From contig OX365959.1 of the NCBI GenBank assembly GCA_947247005.1, positions 36,121,097-36,185,096 on the forward strand: 64,000 bases of DNA, given 5' to 3'. The translations under genes and the position numbers were made by a program. The notes under the pieces were generated by a model. That model worked only from the letters and a program-made list of their open reading frames with translations, was not told where the DNA came from and did no database searches. The DNA comes from Spisula solida (taxonomy: Eukaryota > Mollusca > Bivalvia > Venerida > Mactridae). This document shows, in pieces, positions 1-10,400 of the stretch. Each line of letters opens with the position of its first letter. Position 1 is the stretch's first letter.

Positions 1-19
1 AGAAAGAACTTGTACTTCT

Positions 20-223
20 TTATGGAATCTTAAGAGTGACATATCCACTCGCTATACCTGCATTTGAGTGTATTGCTTTGTCCATATCGGTCGGTTCGTC
101 CGGCAGTAGATCAAACCCCAATTCATACACAATAATTTCCCCTGTTGCTGCGCTCTCAGCAGCAATCGTAACTACGCGGGTACTTCCGCCATCCATACCG
201 CCGTTGGTCGTTTTGTCCAGCAT
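20..223 (-). CDS. Coding-like terminal exon, unknown gene
   Basis: 67 codons from an ATG, open back to about 256, ending TAA at 20-22. It is markedly richer in G+C than its flanks, with balanced residue use (TRVVTIAAESAATGEIIVYE, LGFDLLPDEPTDMDK). Possible acceptors CATACAG and ACTGTAG lie upstream in a pyrimidine-poor context. Unrecognised; it may be the last exon of a gene on the minus strand. The plus-strand frame here is a mirror of it. Confidence 0.4.
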   Translation of the reverse strand: MLDKTTNGGMDGGSTRVVTIAAESAATGEIIVYELGFDLLPDEPTDMDKAIHSNAGIASGYVTLKIP

Positions 224-1039
224 CTTACGAAACCTGTATGCGAACGAACTACAGTTTCAATCCTATCTTCCCAAGGTTTCACAGGGTGCTGGACAAAACA
301 TCACAACTGCTGACTAAGATCTTATATTGCAAGGAAAACAAACAAATCATATTAGCGTGGCGTATATTTCATAGAAATCGATGAAGAAATAAAATACATA
401 TTTAATTTATTTATGGCTAGTTTTGTTTTCGAAGAGAAGCAAATTTCGTCTTGGACCTGTAGCCAAAAGTCACGTGGTATTGCTACATATGTAAGTTTTG
501 TTTGTGATAGCAGAATATAGAGATTTGATAAATATACATTGAAACTGTAAATTTTCTGTTTGGACACCCTGTACATGTACACGTATTCATGCATTGTGTA
601 TTTCGTTTAAATGAAATGTTTTCGAAATAAAAAAAATATCTTTGGAAATAATCTGTGTCGGCTTGGTTCTTGAGGGACTCCGTACATAGCGCATATTTTA
701 GTTTGATAGAAGTAATTGCTGTGACAGATGTTATGTTAGTAACGTTACTGGATATGACATAGTGTTGCGTTTTTTTACGATTTTGTTATTTTCTGGCCAA
801 ATAAATCTGGCAATAAATAAATAATAAGAAATATATAACAGATAATAAAAGGCTTCTAGTATATGAAAGGCAATGCGACCATTAAACGTATGTATACAAA
901 GTACGTAAACTTGTTTTTGACTAGCAGCACAGGGACAAGAGTGATTGAATAAAAAAACATGTTCTATATACAGTATATCTTGTTTTATATTATGTCTTGT
1001 TTACTAACATCAAAAAATATTTGTGCGGCTCCAGAGCTT
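224..1039. other. Intergenic, no gene seen
   Basis: AT-rich sequence with stops in all frames. A plus-strand AATAAA occurs near 627, without a gene to attach it to. Confidence 0.5.
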
Positions 1040-1290
1040 TACCATTCATTGTTATTCGTAAACTTGTTAAGACTTTTTGACAGCTAAAACTAGGTTGTTC
1101 AGCCTTTTTTACCACTGAAACTAGGTATTTTAGCTTTTGAAAGGTGGAACTTGGACTTTCAGCTGTCGTTTAGTTGTGTGTTCCGCATTGTGCCGTGTAG
1201 TTGAAGTCAGTGTTTTTTTATGTTTTCTTAGCTCGGCTGTTTAAGTTGAATACCGCTTCTCTGTCCGATGTTTATCTTTTTTTAATTTAC
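1040..1290 (+). repeat. Dispersed repeat with GGCATTGTGCC core, copy 1
   Basis: Short CTGAAACTAGG/TTCAGC units followed by CATTGTGCCGTGTAG, TGTTTTCTTAGCTCGGCTG and TACCGCTTCTCTGTCCGA. Same family as 13000-13140, 17480-17665 and 15205-15715 (reverse). SINE-like size; no A/B boxes identified. Confidence 0.55.
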
Positions 1291-1799
1291 GAGTTTAAAC
1301 TTGTTTTATGGTAAATCTATATAGAGAATGGATTAAGAATGCAGTGAGCGCTTTCCCTGTGGGCTGCCTGGTAATACAGCTTTGGTTCGCAGATACATTC
1401 AAAGGGTGTAGATTGGTGTCTACCATAGGAGTCTCTACAACCTCTCAAACACAATCAATCTCACTTCAGCGCAATGTCAACGATTATAGGAGACACTTGG
1501 AAATTATATTTATACGGAGTAGGGTTAAAGTTTTGTTTTCTAGTATTGACTGAAATCTGAAATACGATATAATGCCATAAGTAGAGTCCTTGTACAACTA
1601 AATGGCTTGGTACATGGTGCACATACGTTTTCTTATCAGGCAGGTTTAAAATCTTTTTAGGAAGTCTTTGTATGTAGAAAAATATAAATAATTGAAAACC
1701 TGATGATACCCACTTACATGTATATTGATAGTATAGGAAAACATGTTTCTTCACAGTATTTTGCCCTAGAACTCAAATAATTAGAGCCAAACATTTTGT

Positions 1800-2506
1800 C
1801 TAAATCCCCTCTGTGGGAGATGCTTGGTGTATCCAATAGCCTGCCATCTTTAAATGGTTGTCTGCTTTTTTGCTGGGTCTAAATTTCCCAATACCTGGAT
1901 CTAAATCCAGCCAGTCTTGCCGGGACATGTAATCATTCGACCTTTCAAATTCCCGTCTGTGGGAATCGCCTTCTTCTGTCTGAAGTCCTGTGTATGCCCG
2001 AGGCTCCCTCCCATAGGTCACAAACCACCAAATAAATTTGTTCTTTAACTCAATGTAAAGTGACCAATGATGGACCCAAAAAATGTCAAATTTTTGTCCA
2101 TGGGGCCCTCTCATAATCTATCAATGGAAAGAAATAGCTTTGAACTTCAAGAAAATGAAAAAAAAACATAGGGTTGCGTATCATATAAGAAAAATTTGGT
2201 TCGTCAAACGTCGTAGGCCTATTTTCGCACGGTCGCGGACTGATCCAAACCTGGTTTTACCCAACTCTACTTGCACTTTCATATCAAGGCTAAATTATTA
2301 AAAAAGTTCAGATAAAACAGTTTCAATATATCACCTACATGTGTACAATGCCTTTAAACTCAATAAGATCATTCCAGTTCAATTTTGTCAAGACATACCA
2401 CCATTTCCAGTCAATCTAGAATTTTTTAAGGACTACTTGGCCCGCGTAGGCATTTGGTGGTTTGGTACCCATAGGGCGAAATATTGATAGGTTCATCATG
2501 GTTGTC
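1800..2506 (-). pseudogene. Coding-like terminal exon split by a MITE
   Basis: On the minus strand an acceptor GATTCCAG at 2507 opens 13 codons (to 2468). A 450-bp hAT-like element plus one 8-bp duplication intervenes. Then the same frame continues from 2009 to a TAG at 1800 (69 codons). Without the insertion the frame is continuous for 82 codons (DNHDEPINISPYGREPRAYT ... YWIHQASPTEGI). Composition is coding-like and hydrophilic. I do not recognise the protein. The insertion plus duplication is 458 bp, not a multiple of three, so the exon is frameshifted unless the element is spliced out. Confidence 0.45.
2010..2475. mobile_element. hAT-like MITE, copy 1, with 8-bp target duplication
   Basis: 450 bp (2018-2467) with ends TCACAAACCACCAAAT / ATTTGGTGGTTTGGTA, flanked on both sides by CCCATAGG (2010-2017 and 2468-2475). 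An 8-bp duplication fits hAT transposition. A diverged second copy lies at 3267-3724. It interrupts a coding-like exon. Confidence 0.8.
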
Positions 2507-3126
2507 CTGGAATCTTGATTAACCAATGATGTTAGAGGATGATTATCTTTGATTTGTTTATTAGGTAGATCTATACAGGAGGACCATGATGGCTGTATAT
2601 GATCGCTTATTGCTAAAGTTTTATGACGATTGACCTATGTTATTCTTCTTTTAATTGACCTAGTGACAAGGCTTTTGACCCAACCACATGACCCATTTTC
2701 AATCTGTACCGAGATTTTATGAAGGCAAACATTCTGGTTAGTTGTACATAAATGTTTACTTCAACTTCGCATGTTGTGTTGAGTACGGAAATAATAAATA
2801 CACCATCATAATTCGGAATCTCTGTGACCAGTACAACAAATTAGGAATATCAGTAACAAGCCTGTCATTAATTATAGTAGGACCTGTTCTATAAATATAC
2901 GTATCTAAACTCCCTGATTATAGCTTCCCAAAAACAGTCACCACCACGGACCCGGAGCAACCAAATAACGTCACCATCTCGGTGTCGATGAAATGATCCC
3001 AACGATCACCTCACTCAGTCTGTGATATACCACTTGACACCCAATTCCCTTCTCAAAAATACAAGGCTCTCACTAGGGGGGCGAAATAGTCATCAAAGGG
3101 ATCGTAATTTCGCCCTAGTAGGGACC
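2476..3126. other. Intergenic, mostly empty; one weak coding-like patch
   Basis: Nothing supported as a gene. Plus strand 2927-2988 has an acceptor-like ATTATAG followed by FPKTVTTTDPEQPNNVTISV and a TGA. It is too short to call. Confidence 0.3.
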
Positions 3127-3833
3127 TGGGTACTGTTTTATCAATGCACTTACGGAAATCGTAAATTTAGGTCCAAATTTGAATTCTTTATAATGCGTTA
3201 GCAGCTTCTTTAACTGGTAAAGGGATATGCAATATTTAGTGATTCAGTTTTTGATCTCATACAAGGTAACAAACCACCAAATAGATTTGTTCTTAACTCA
3301 ATGTAAAGTGACAAATTGCTGACCCATAAAATGTCAAACTTTTGTCGACTTCTCAAAATCCACCAATCAATAGAAATAGCATATAGCCTCAAGAATGAAA
3401 AAAAATTAGGGGGTTGCGTATCATATAAGAAAAATTTGGTTCGTCAAACGCGGTTAACAGATTTTCTCACACGAGCGGACTGATTCTAAGTCTGTTAGCC
3501 ACAACCCTACTTTCGCTTTCATATTTAAGCCAGAATATCAAAATTTTCTAAATAAAACAGTTTCACTACATCACATACATGTGTACAAAGCATTTAAACC
3601 CAATAACATGATTCTATTGCTGATTTGTCAACACATACCACCATTTCCAGCCAAAACAAAGTTTTTAAAAGGACTACTTGAGTGTATATGATTTTGGTCC
3701 GCGTAGGCATTTGGTGGTTTGGTACCACAAACAATATCTGTCCCAATGTCTAGTTGTAAAAGCATTACAGGGAATTTAAATTTGAGCGTAAGTTTAAGAT
3801 TGTCCTAAGTGCCTTCATAAAACAGTACCCAGG
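3127..3833. mobile_element. MITE with CTGGGTACTGTTTTAT ends, interrupted
   Basis: Ends CTGGGTACTGTTTTAT and ATAAAACAGTACCCAG are exact inverted repeats, with CACTTACGGAAATCGTAA further in. About 250 bp after removing the nested hAT-like copy. Related copies: 9221-9742 and a partial one near 13163. Confidence 0.7.
3267..3724. mobile_element. hAT-like MITE, copy 2, nested in another MITE
   Basis: Same family as 2018-2467 in the same orientation, with ends TAACAAACCACCAAAT / ATTTGGTGGTTTGGTA. The flanks share only 4 of 8 bases, so the duplication has decayed. It sits inside the 3127-3833 element. Confidence 0.7.
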
Positions 3834-4025
3834 GGAGAAGTGAATTCAACTAAAAACAAAACAAAACAATGATTCTTCTTGTACATTTATTCTAATTAAT
3901 AATTTAGTTAAATATAGTTTTTATACCAATGTACATTACAAGGTGACTTAGTGAATAGCAGAACAAAACATTGTACCATACATAATGTTACATATATACC
4001 TGACATTCAATGTCATTAACAACAT

Positions 4026-4350
4026 ACAGTGCAACCTCTGTAGAGCAATACTCTTTGGGAAACACTGAGTTTGTTAGTGAATCAGCCAAACAGGAAAATC
4101 AAGATGATCGAATTTTTACATCCCTTAGAAGCATAATGTAAAAAGCTACGATAATCACAAAGAAAACATGAGTTATTCTTAAAAGTTTGTTTCTTGGGAA
4201 ATATGTGCAGCTTAGTTCTTTTTAGTTTTCACTTAAGACGCTTAAGAGGTTAACTTAATAGTAAATGATTAGTTGCAAAACAAAATGTTATGTTGGTTAA
4301 TAGAGGTTGTTGTTTACTGAGGGCCGCTCTGGAGAGGTTGCACTGCACAT
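4026..4350. mobile_element. CAGTGCAACCTC MITE
   Basis: Ends CAGTGCAACCTCTGTAGAGC and GCTCTGGAGAGGTTGCACTG are inverted repeats with one or two differences. About 320 bp, no frame. Related to 29085-29294. Confidence 0.65.
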
Positions 4351-4390
4351 ACATTTGTACATACAAAGTATTACACATCAAGTGAGACCA

Positions 4391-4897
4391 GGGCCCGATC
4401 TCCAGAAACATCTCAATTTTAGCTCAAGCTCAACTCAAATTTTATCACCTATAGTTTGAGATAGTTTCCATGCGAAATATTACTGTAAATTTGTATAACA
4501 AAACAGAAACATTATTCTGAGTTTATTACAGAACAATTTCGACAGCTGGAGCTTAATATTTATCTAAAATTCAGACTCTGATTTAAACAAAATCTTAATT
4601 TGAGCTGAGATTTCTACTTGAGATGCTTCAGGAGATTGGGGCCTGGCCCTGATCTCCCGAAACATCTCAATCTGAGCTGAATCTCATCTCAAATATTGCC
4701 ATTTGTCTTTTAGATAATTTCCATGGGAGACTGGACTCAAAATGGGCATCACAGAACAGAAAACATTATTCTGTTATTTGTTTATTACAATAAAATTAAA
4801 AGACCTCAAACTTCAAATTTATCTAAAATTCTGATTTGAGCAAAATCTCAATTTGAGATGAGATTTTTTACTTGAGATGCTTCGGGAGATCGGGGCC
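4391..4897. mobile_element. Two tandem GGCCCCGATCTCC MITEs
   Basis: Two abutting copies (about 4391-4640 and 4641-4897). Each starts GGCCC(C/T)GATCTCC then AAACATCTCAAT and ends GAGATGCTTC-GGAGAT-GGGGCC, i.e. long imperfect inverted ends. The inner sequence is rich in CTCAAAT/ATTTGAG. Other copies: 8816-9218 and 23599-23849. Confidence 0.7.
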
Positions 4898-5859
4898 AGA
4901 AATGTCTCGTCTATAAACCACAGGGGTACAAGCAAGCATGTTTACTGGTCCACAAAAATAAATTTTGGGGGTAAAAAAAATATTTAAAATTATTTCTGGG
5001 ATACACTGTCATACATACCATACATACATATTCATTAAGTCACAAAAAACCAAAATGTGGCACTAGTAAACATTTTCTCTATCAACCACAGGTACCAGGC
5101 ATGTTCAGAAGTCCCAAAAATAATTTTGATAAAAACCCACAACAAATGTTTGGGCACCCTTGTTAAAATATCATTTTTTAGTTGGTCAGACTGAATCTGG
5201 ACCCTTCTGTTTGAAATATTTTAAGACAAAAAGGAAAGGAAACGGAAGAATCACGCCCGTTATTTTCAAGACCTGACAGAGTTGCAATATTACCTAAATT
5301 GTAGACATTTATCAAATGATGAAATGTAAGTCAATTGTAACAAGACTTATAGCAACAAGAGTGACATCAACTCCAACGCTTTCAATGAAAAGCAAGGCCA
5401 ACAAGAGCAAATGTGTATGTTCGCCGTTCAATAAAACTATGATTTCCCTTTGTTGGTGTATAAATGCATAAAAACTAATCACAATTCTCCATAGACAGTA
5501 TGTGCATATCCCCCTGTTATGGAAACAGACCTGTGATTGTTCCGAGAGCAAAAAGGCTGGAACCCCCAAGAAAAACAGACTTTTTGGTACACTAAAAAAA
5601 CCTGAAGATCAGGAATATGCCTAAAAACTTTCACCTACTAATTGGTGAATATTAAATAATTCTGTATTAAATAGCCATCAGCTATAGACAAGCATCACAA
5701 TTTGCCATTTTAATAATTAAAGTAAAACCTCAATAATAAGACCACCATTGGGAGCCATTGCTGAAATATCATTATTGAGATGGTCTGACTGAATCTGGAC
5801 CACACCCTTGACTGAGGAACTTATCATCCAGATACTGTGAAATAGCGTGGACATGATTG
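4898..5859. other. Intergenic repeats, no gene seen
   Basis: Two related CTATCAACCACAGGTACCAG / CTATAAACCACAGGGGTACA segments (4910-5180). AATCTGGACC words recur near 5195 and 5795. The minus-strand frame at 5312-5569 is hydrophobic, without support. Confidence 0.4.
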
Positions 5860-6145
5860 TCCGACAGTTGGAACAAGTAATTAAGAATTGCAAGCATTAC
5901 AGAAGTCCCCTACCGGTTTTAAGCAATTTTCAATGTTTCTGTTGCCATAGCAACCACAATTTTTGTCAGAATCGAACAATTTTTAAACATGCATAATCCC
6001 CTCATTGCCAACTATCCACATATCAAGTTTCATAAACCTAGCTTGAAAACTGTTTGAGTTATGTCAGGATCCAGATTTTTTGATGGAGAGACTGACTGAC
6101 GGTCGGAGGGCAAACCTATAGTCAAAAACCGGTAGGGGACTAAAA
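5860..6145. mobile_element. AGTCCCCTACCGGTTTT element, copy 1
   Basis: Starts AGTCCCCTACCGGTTTTAAG near 5905 and ends AAAACCGGTAGGGGACT near 6142, near-exact inverted ends. The inner sequence carries GTTTCTGTTGCCATAGCAAC and GTTATGTCAGGATCCAGAT. Other copies: 9355-9612, 53195-53720 and a partial one at 56770-56885. Confidence 0.7.
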
Positions 6146-7338
6146 ACAGACAGATATAAGCTGGTACAATGTGTAATACGATCATTGTAAAGGGGTATTG
6201 CAAACAAAAAAATAAATGGACTAAAACTGTACTGTGCTGTGTGACATAACACTGTGCACATCACATGTATACAACAAACAGACCACACTGAACACGGACC
6301 ACAAGTCATGTATGATGTATAAATCACCTGTCATCACTTGTTCAGATTGACTTAGTCGAGCAATGAAAGGATTATCTCATTGTGTTATATATTATAACAT
6401 ATGGTTAAATAACCTATAATCCCATTTATTCACTAGAATACATTGGACAAACAACCTCCGACAAGAATATGGCAGAGCAATGTCTCTAAAAATGTCTCTA
6501 AAGATTCTGAAACATGTCAGTGGTCTGTTCAATCGGACAGAAAGCAATGCCTACACGATGGTAAAGCTAAGTCTTTGAGTGCCTTCACCCGGTTGCCAGA
6601 TTAGACGCCAAGCGTGCTAACCACTGAGCTTCGGAGCCACAAACATAACCATAAAATTAAGCACTTTTGAAGGTTTTAAATAGTTTGCAACTTTACTGGG
6701 ATTCCAAACCATAAGTTGCGACACCATCGCCTAGCAATGCCGTCATTGTGACAGTTCAACCAGGCAGAGATATCTCCAGAGACTGGTCCCATTGTACTAA
6801 GCTTCCTTTAATCACCATAACCATGAAATTCGAACTCATTCTGCACGGCGTCAAAGCCTAGCAATGCTGAGTATGGAACCATTAAAAGCCTACTATTGGT
6901 GTATATCTGTTTTATTTCTCTCCTTATAAAATCACATGTTGTTCATTACATACAAACTTTTTTAAACAAGTGGACAAAACAATATGACTCGAGGCTTTTA
7001 AAACCCTTATGTAATAATGAGCATGAATGTAAGATTCTATTTATCACATAACCTTAGAAAACGCTCATTATTATTCAAAATGATGATGTACGCCTAATAT
7101 GCTTCAGCCAAATTTCAGTGGTACAATGAGCACGACATCATGACTACGTTGGTTTTATCCTGATGCCAATGGCCAACCAAGGCATGGATTGGCAAACATC
7201 ACATTAGTCTAATTAAAATATTTATTGCACACTCTGGGAGTGCTGAACGGTATTTCCGGCATGGCTTTACGGCACAGCTGGACTGCAGGTTATGTGATAA
7301 TTTTATTTCTCTAGTTATAGTCTATAGTACAAGTGTCA
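6146..7338. other. 3' flank of ATP13A1
   Basis: Contains the likely 3' UTR just below 7339, with minus-strand AATAAA at 7302-7307 and 7221-7226, and a SINE head at 6580-6642. No other gene seen. Confidence 0.5.
6580..6642 (-). mobile_element. SINE head fragment
   Basis: Contains CACCCGGTTGCCAGATTAGA and GCTAACCACTGAGC, the reverse of the SINE tRNA-like head, without the tail. Confidence 0.5.
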
Positions 7339-7446
7339 TCATCGTTTCTTCACTTTTCCATTACCACAAATAAGTTGTAAAAATCGATCAATCAGGAATG
7401 CACCAAACACATCAGCTAACACAACACCCAGCACGGTCGTACGGAA
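7339..7446 (-). CDS. ATP13A1: ATP13A1 exon 26, C-terminus (residues 1132-1166)
   Basis: 36 codons including TGA, acceptor TTTTTCAG. It encodes the last membrane helix ([19 protein letters not shown]) and ends KVKKR, a pattern that fits a KxKxx dilysine ER-retrieval signal. That function is inferred. Confidence 0.95.
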   Translation of the reverse strand, partial: FRTTVLGVVLADVFGAFLIDRFLQLICGNGKVKKR

Positions 7447-10400
7447 CTGAAAAATAATCAAGCTTAAAGTTGCTAAAGTCAAGGGTACTTGCGTAGCGTA
7501 AGTTTTCCATAAATATTGCGTATGTCGATAATATTTACTCAAATGCGTTTACTTTTTTTTATTATAAATGCCGAGCATAGCCTTTATTTGCCAGTCAGCT
7601 TTCTGCTGAAATATGGCAGGCAAATATGTATGCCTCCACCCGGATTTGAACCTGGGTTGCCAGATTAGACGGCAAGCCCGCTAATCACTGAGGTACAGAT
7701 GATTTTCTCATTTTCTAATGTGAAATATTTTCAAACCACTGCAAATGCTTTAAAGAATGGTTAAATAAAACATGAATGCAATCTCCATGTGCATTGCAAA
7801 ATGTTGGTCTTAATATGTTATGTTTAGTCAAAATTAAAGTAATTACCAAATAAAGTATATGCATTTTGAAATAAAAGGGTAAAATCTAGTACTATGTAAA
7901 AGAAGTATTAGAATGACCCCAACAATGAGCTGCTGGTAAAAGCCCTGTATTGATAAAACCCTGTTACAAACTTACATCATCGGGTAAATGTACAAGTTCA
8001 AAATATTCTGTAGCCTCAGGTATAAGACCGCTAGCCAGGGCAATAATGGCTCCTCCTGATATAGACAGGCTGTATAACATTGCCTTGTTATTTTTTAAAC
8101 TTTCCATAAACGGTTCACCCTGAAAACAGACAAGAGAAAAGTGATGAAAACAATCTTTACTGCTTCATGTTGTAATAGATACACATACTATTTTATTTCG
8201 AGGCAAGTTCTAGCACTTGGTTACTTGGTTCAGTACTAAGCCTAACACAAGTATTTAACCCAAACCAAAATGTGCATAATGTATCAAATACCTTTGGAGT
8301 TATTGCCAACTTTTGATCATAATAATTATCTTGATCTTGTCAAAGCATCTGTCTATTTTATTTGTCTATTTTATTTCACAAACTTTTTTAATGGCAAATA
8401 TTTGAACTTTGCTATTTCCACTTTTCAAAATATGAATATGTGATGCAAACAAATCACTGTATGACAATAGGGCTATACAAAACACAAAACAAACACTTAA
8501 TGTTTTATATTCATGTACAATGTTTATAATTTCTGGATGCTTAGCAGAGAATGTTATGCTGCAAGTTAAAATGCTATCATTGCTCAATGGCATAGTCCTT
8601 CAATGTAATTCAAAATACAAGCAGACATATGTTTTCATAGTGCACATTGTTACGACTTGTACATGTATGTGTCTTTGTTGTATGAATAAATGCCAGTATG
8701 TAATTCCTAACAAAACGGTAACATGTCATGGAAAAAACCCCAAAAAGATGGTACTGTTTATTTACATTCTACTCTGACAAAAAACTTCTACTTGGACAGT
8801 CAGTTCTCGTTACAAAGAAGCATCACAAGTAGAAATCTCAACTCAAATTGAGATTTAGCTCAAATAAGAGTCTCAATTTTAGATATGTCAGAAGTTCATG
8901 ATCTTGAAGTTTGAGCACTTTAAATGTTACTGTAATAAACTCACAATAATGTTTCTGTTTCCTTTTTTAGGCCAAATATGAGTCCAGCCTCTCGTTGAAG
9001 TAAACATTTTAAAAGACACAAGTTGGAAATAACTCAACCACAGCATTTGTTCTGTACTTTTATATTATAATTTACGTTTCGGCTTGCGCCTTCATCAGAT
9101 TATAATATACATGTAATCCAAATATTTGTTTATTACATTGTTTATTTAATTTTAAAAGACACAAGCAAATATTAGAGATGAGATTCAGCTCAGATTGAGA
9201 TGTCTCTGGAGATCACGGTACTGTTTTATCAAAGCACTTACGAAATTCTTTAAGTTACGCTCACATTTACATTCTTCATTATTTGTTTACAATTATACAG
9301 TATGGTAAATGGAGCTGCAATACTAACAAGTCATTAAGAGTTGCAAGCAATACAGAAGTCCCCCACCGGTTTTAAGCCATTTTCAATGTTTCTGTTGCCA
9401 TAGCAACCACAATTTTGGTCGGATTCAAAATATTTTTGGATGTGCATTATCCCCTTATTGCCCCCTATCCACATACCTAGTTTCATAGCTTGGAAACTGT
9501 TTGAGTTATGTCAGGATCCAGATATTTTGACTGACGGACATTCTGACGGACATTCTGACGGACAGAGTGCAAACCTATAGTCCCCTCCGGTAAAAAAATG
9601 GTAGGGGACTAGTAAAGATTCAGTTAATGAACTCCTACAAACCGTATCCATCACCAATTTGCAGTTGTTCAAGAATTATAAAGAATTTAAATTGGATCGT
9701 AACTTTACGATTATTGTAAGTGCTTTGATAAAACAGTACCCCGGGACCTGACTGCATCTACCATACTATACCTTATAATTGACAGCAAATGTTGATACTT
9801 GTAGGGACATTGAGATGATATATACAGTGGTGTTTAGTAGATTTGGTTCAAATTTAGCTTCTAAATCTATCTTCTCTTTTCTGAAATGTAATACATCAGC
9901 TACAATAATTTTGATTCTCATTGATTGGTCAATAGTACTGTTAAATCACATATTATCGTGGGTATTAATTAATGTTTGTGGATTTTGATAAAAATGCATG
10001 TTCATGGGGTTGTAAATTCGTGGATTACAGAACATGAATTGATAAACCCATCTGAATTTGAGAGGTTGATTAATCGTGGGGATTTGATTTCGTGGTCGAG
10101 TTCGACATTAAAATCAACGAAAAATAAACTTCCATGAAAAATAATTATTTTAATGTATTCACTGTTCAATTAGTAATTTATAAGCAATCAATACAATCCA
10201 AAATGTATGTAATTAGATAAAGGCACAACTTCCTTAAACATGCACATCAGTTGTGAGCCAAATCCTCAGACATCAAAACAATGAATTTTCTGTAAAACAA
10301 GAATGCAAGCCCACAGAGAAAACACAATTTCTCATCTAGACAGGCTTAATGGAAGTCATATTTCACTTTTTACTTCTGTAGATATATGATAAAAGGAGTA

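Noticed and set aside
36..317. 93-codon plus-strand frame at the left edge
   Set aside because: It is the mirror of the minus-strand frame at 20-223, which has the more natural residue composition.
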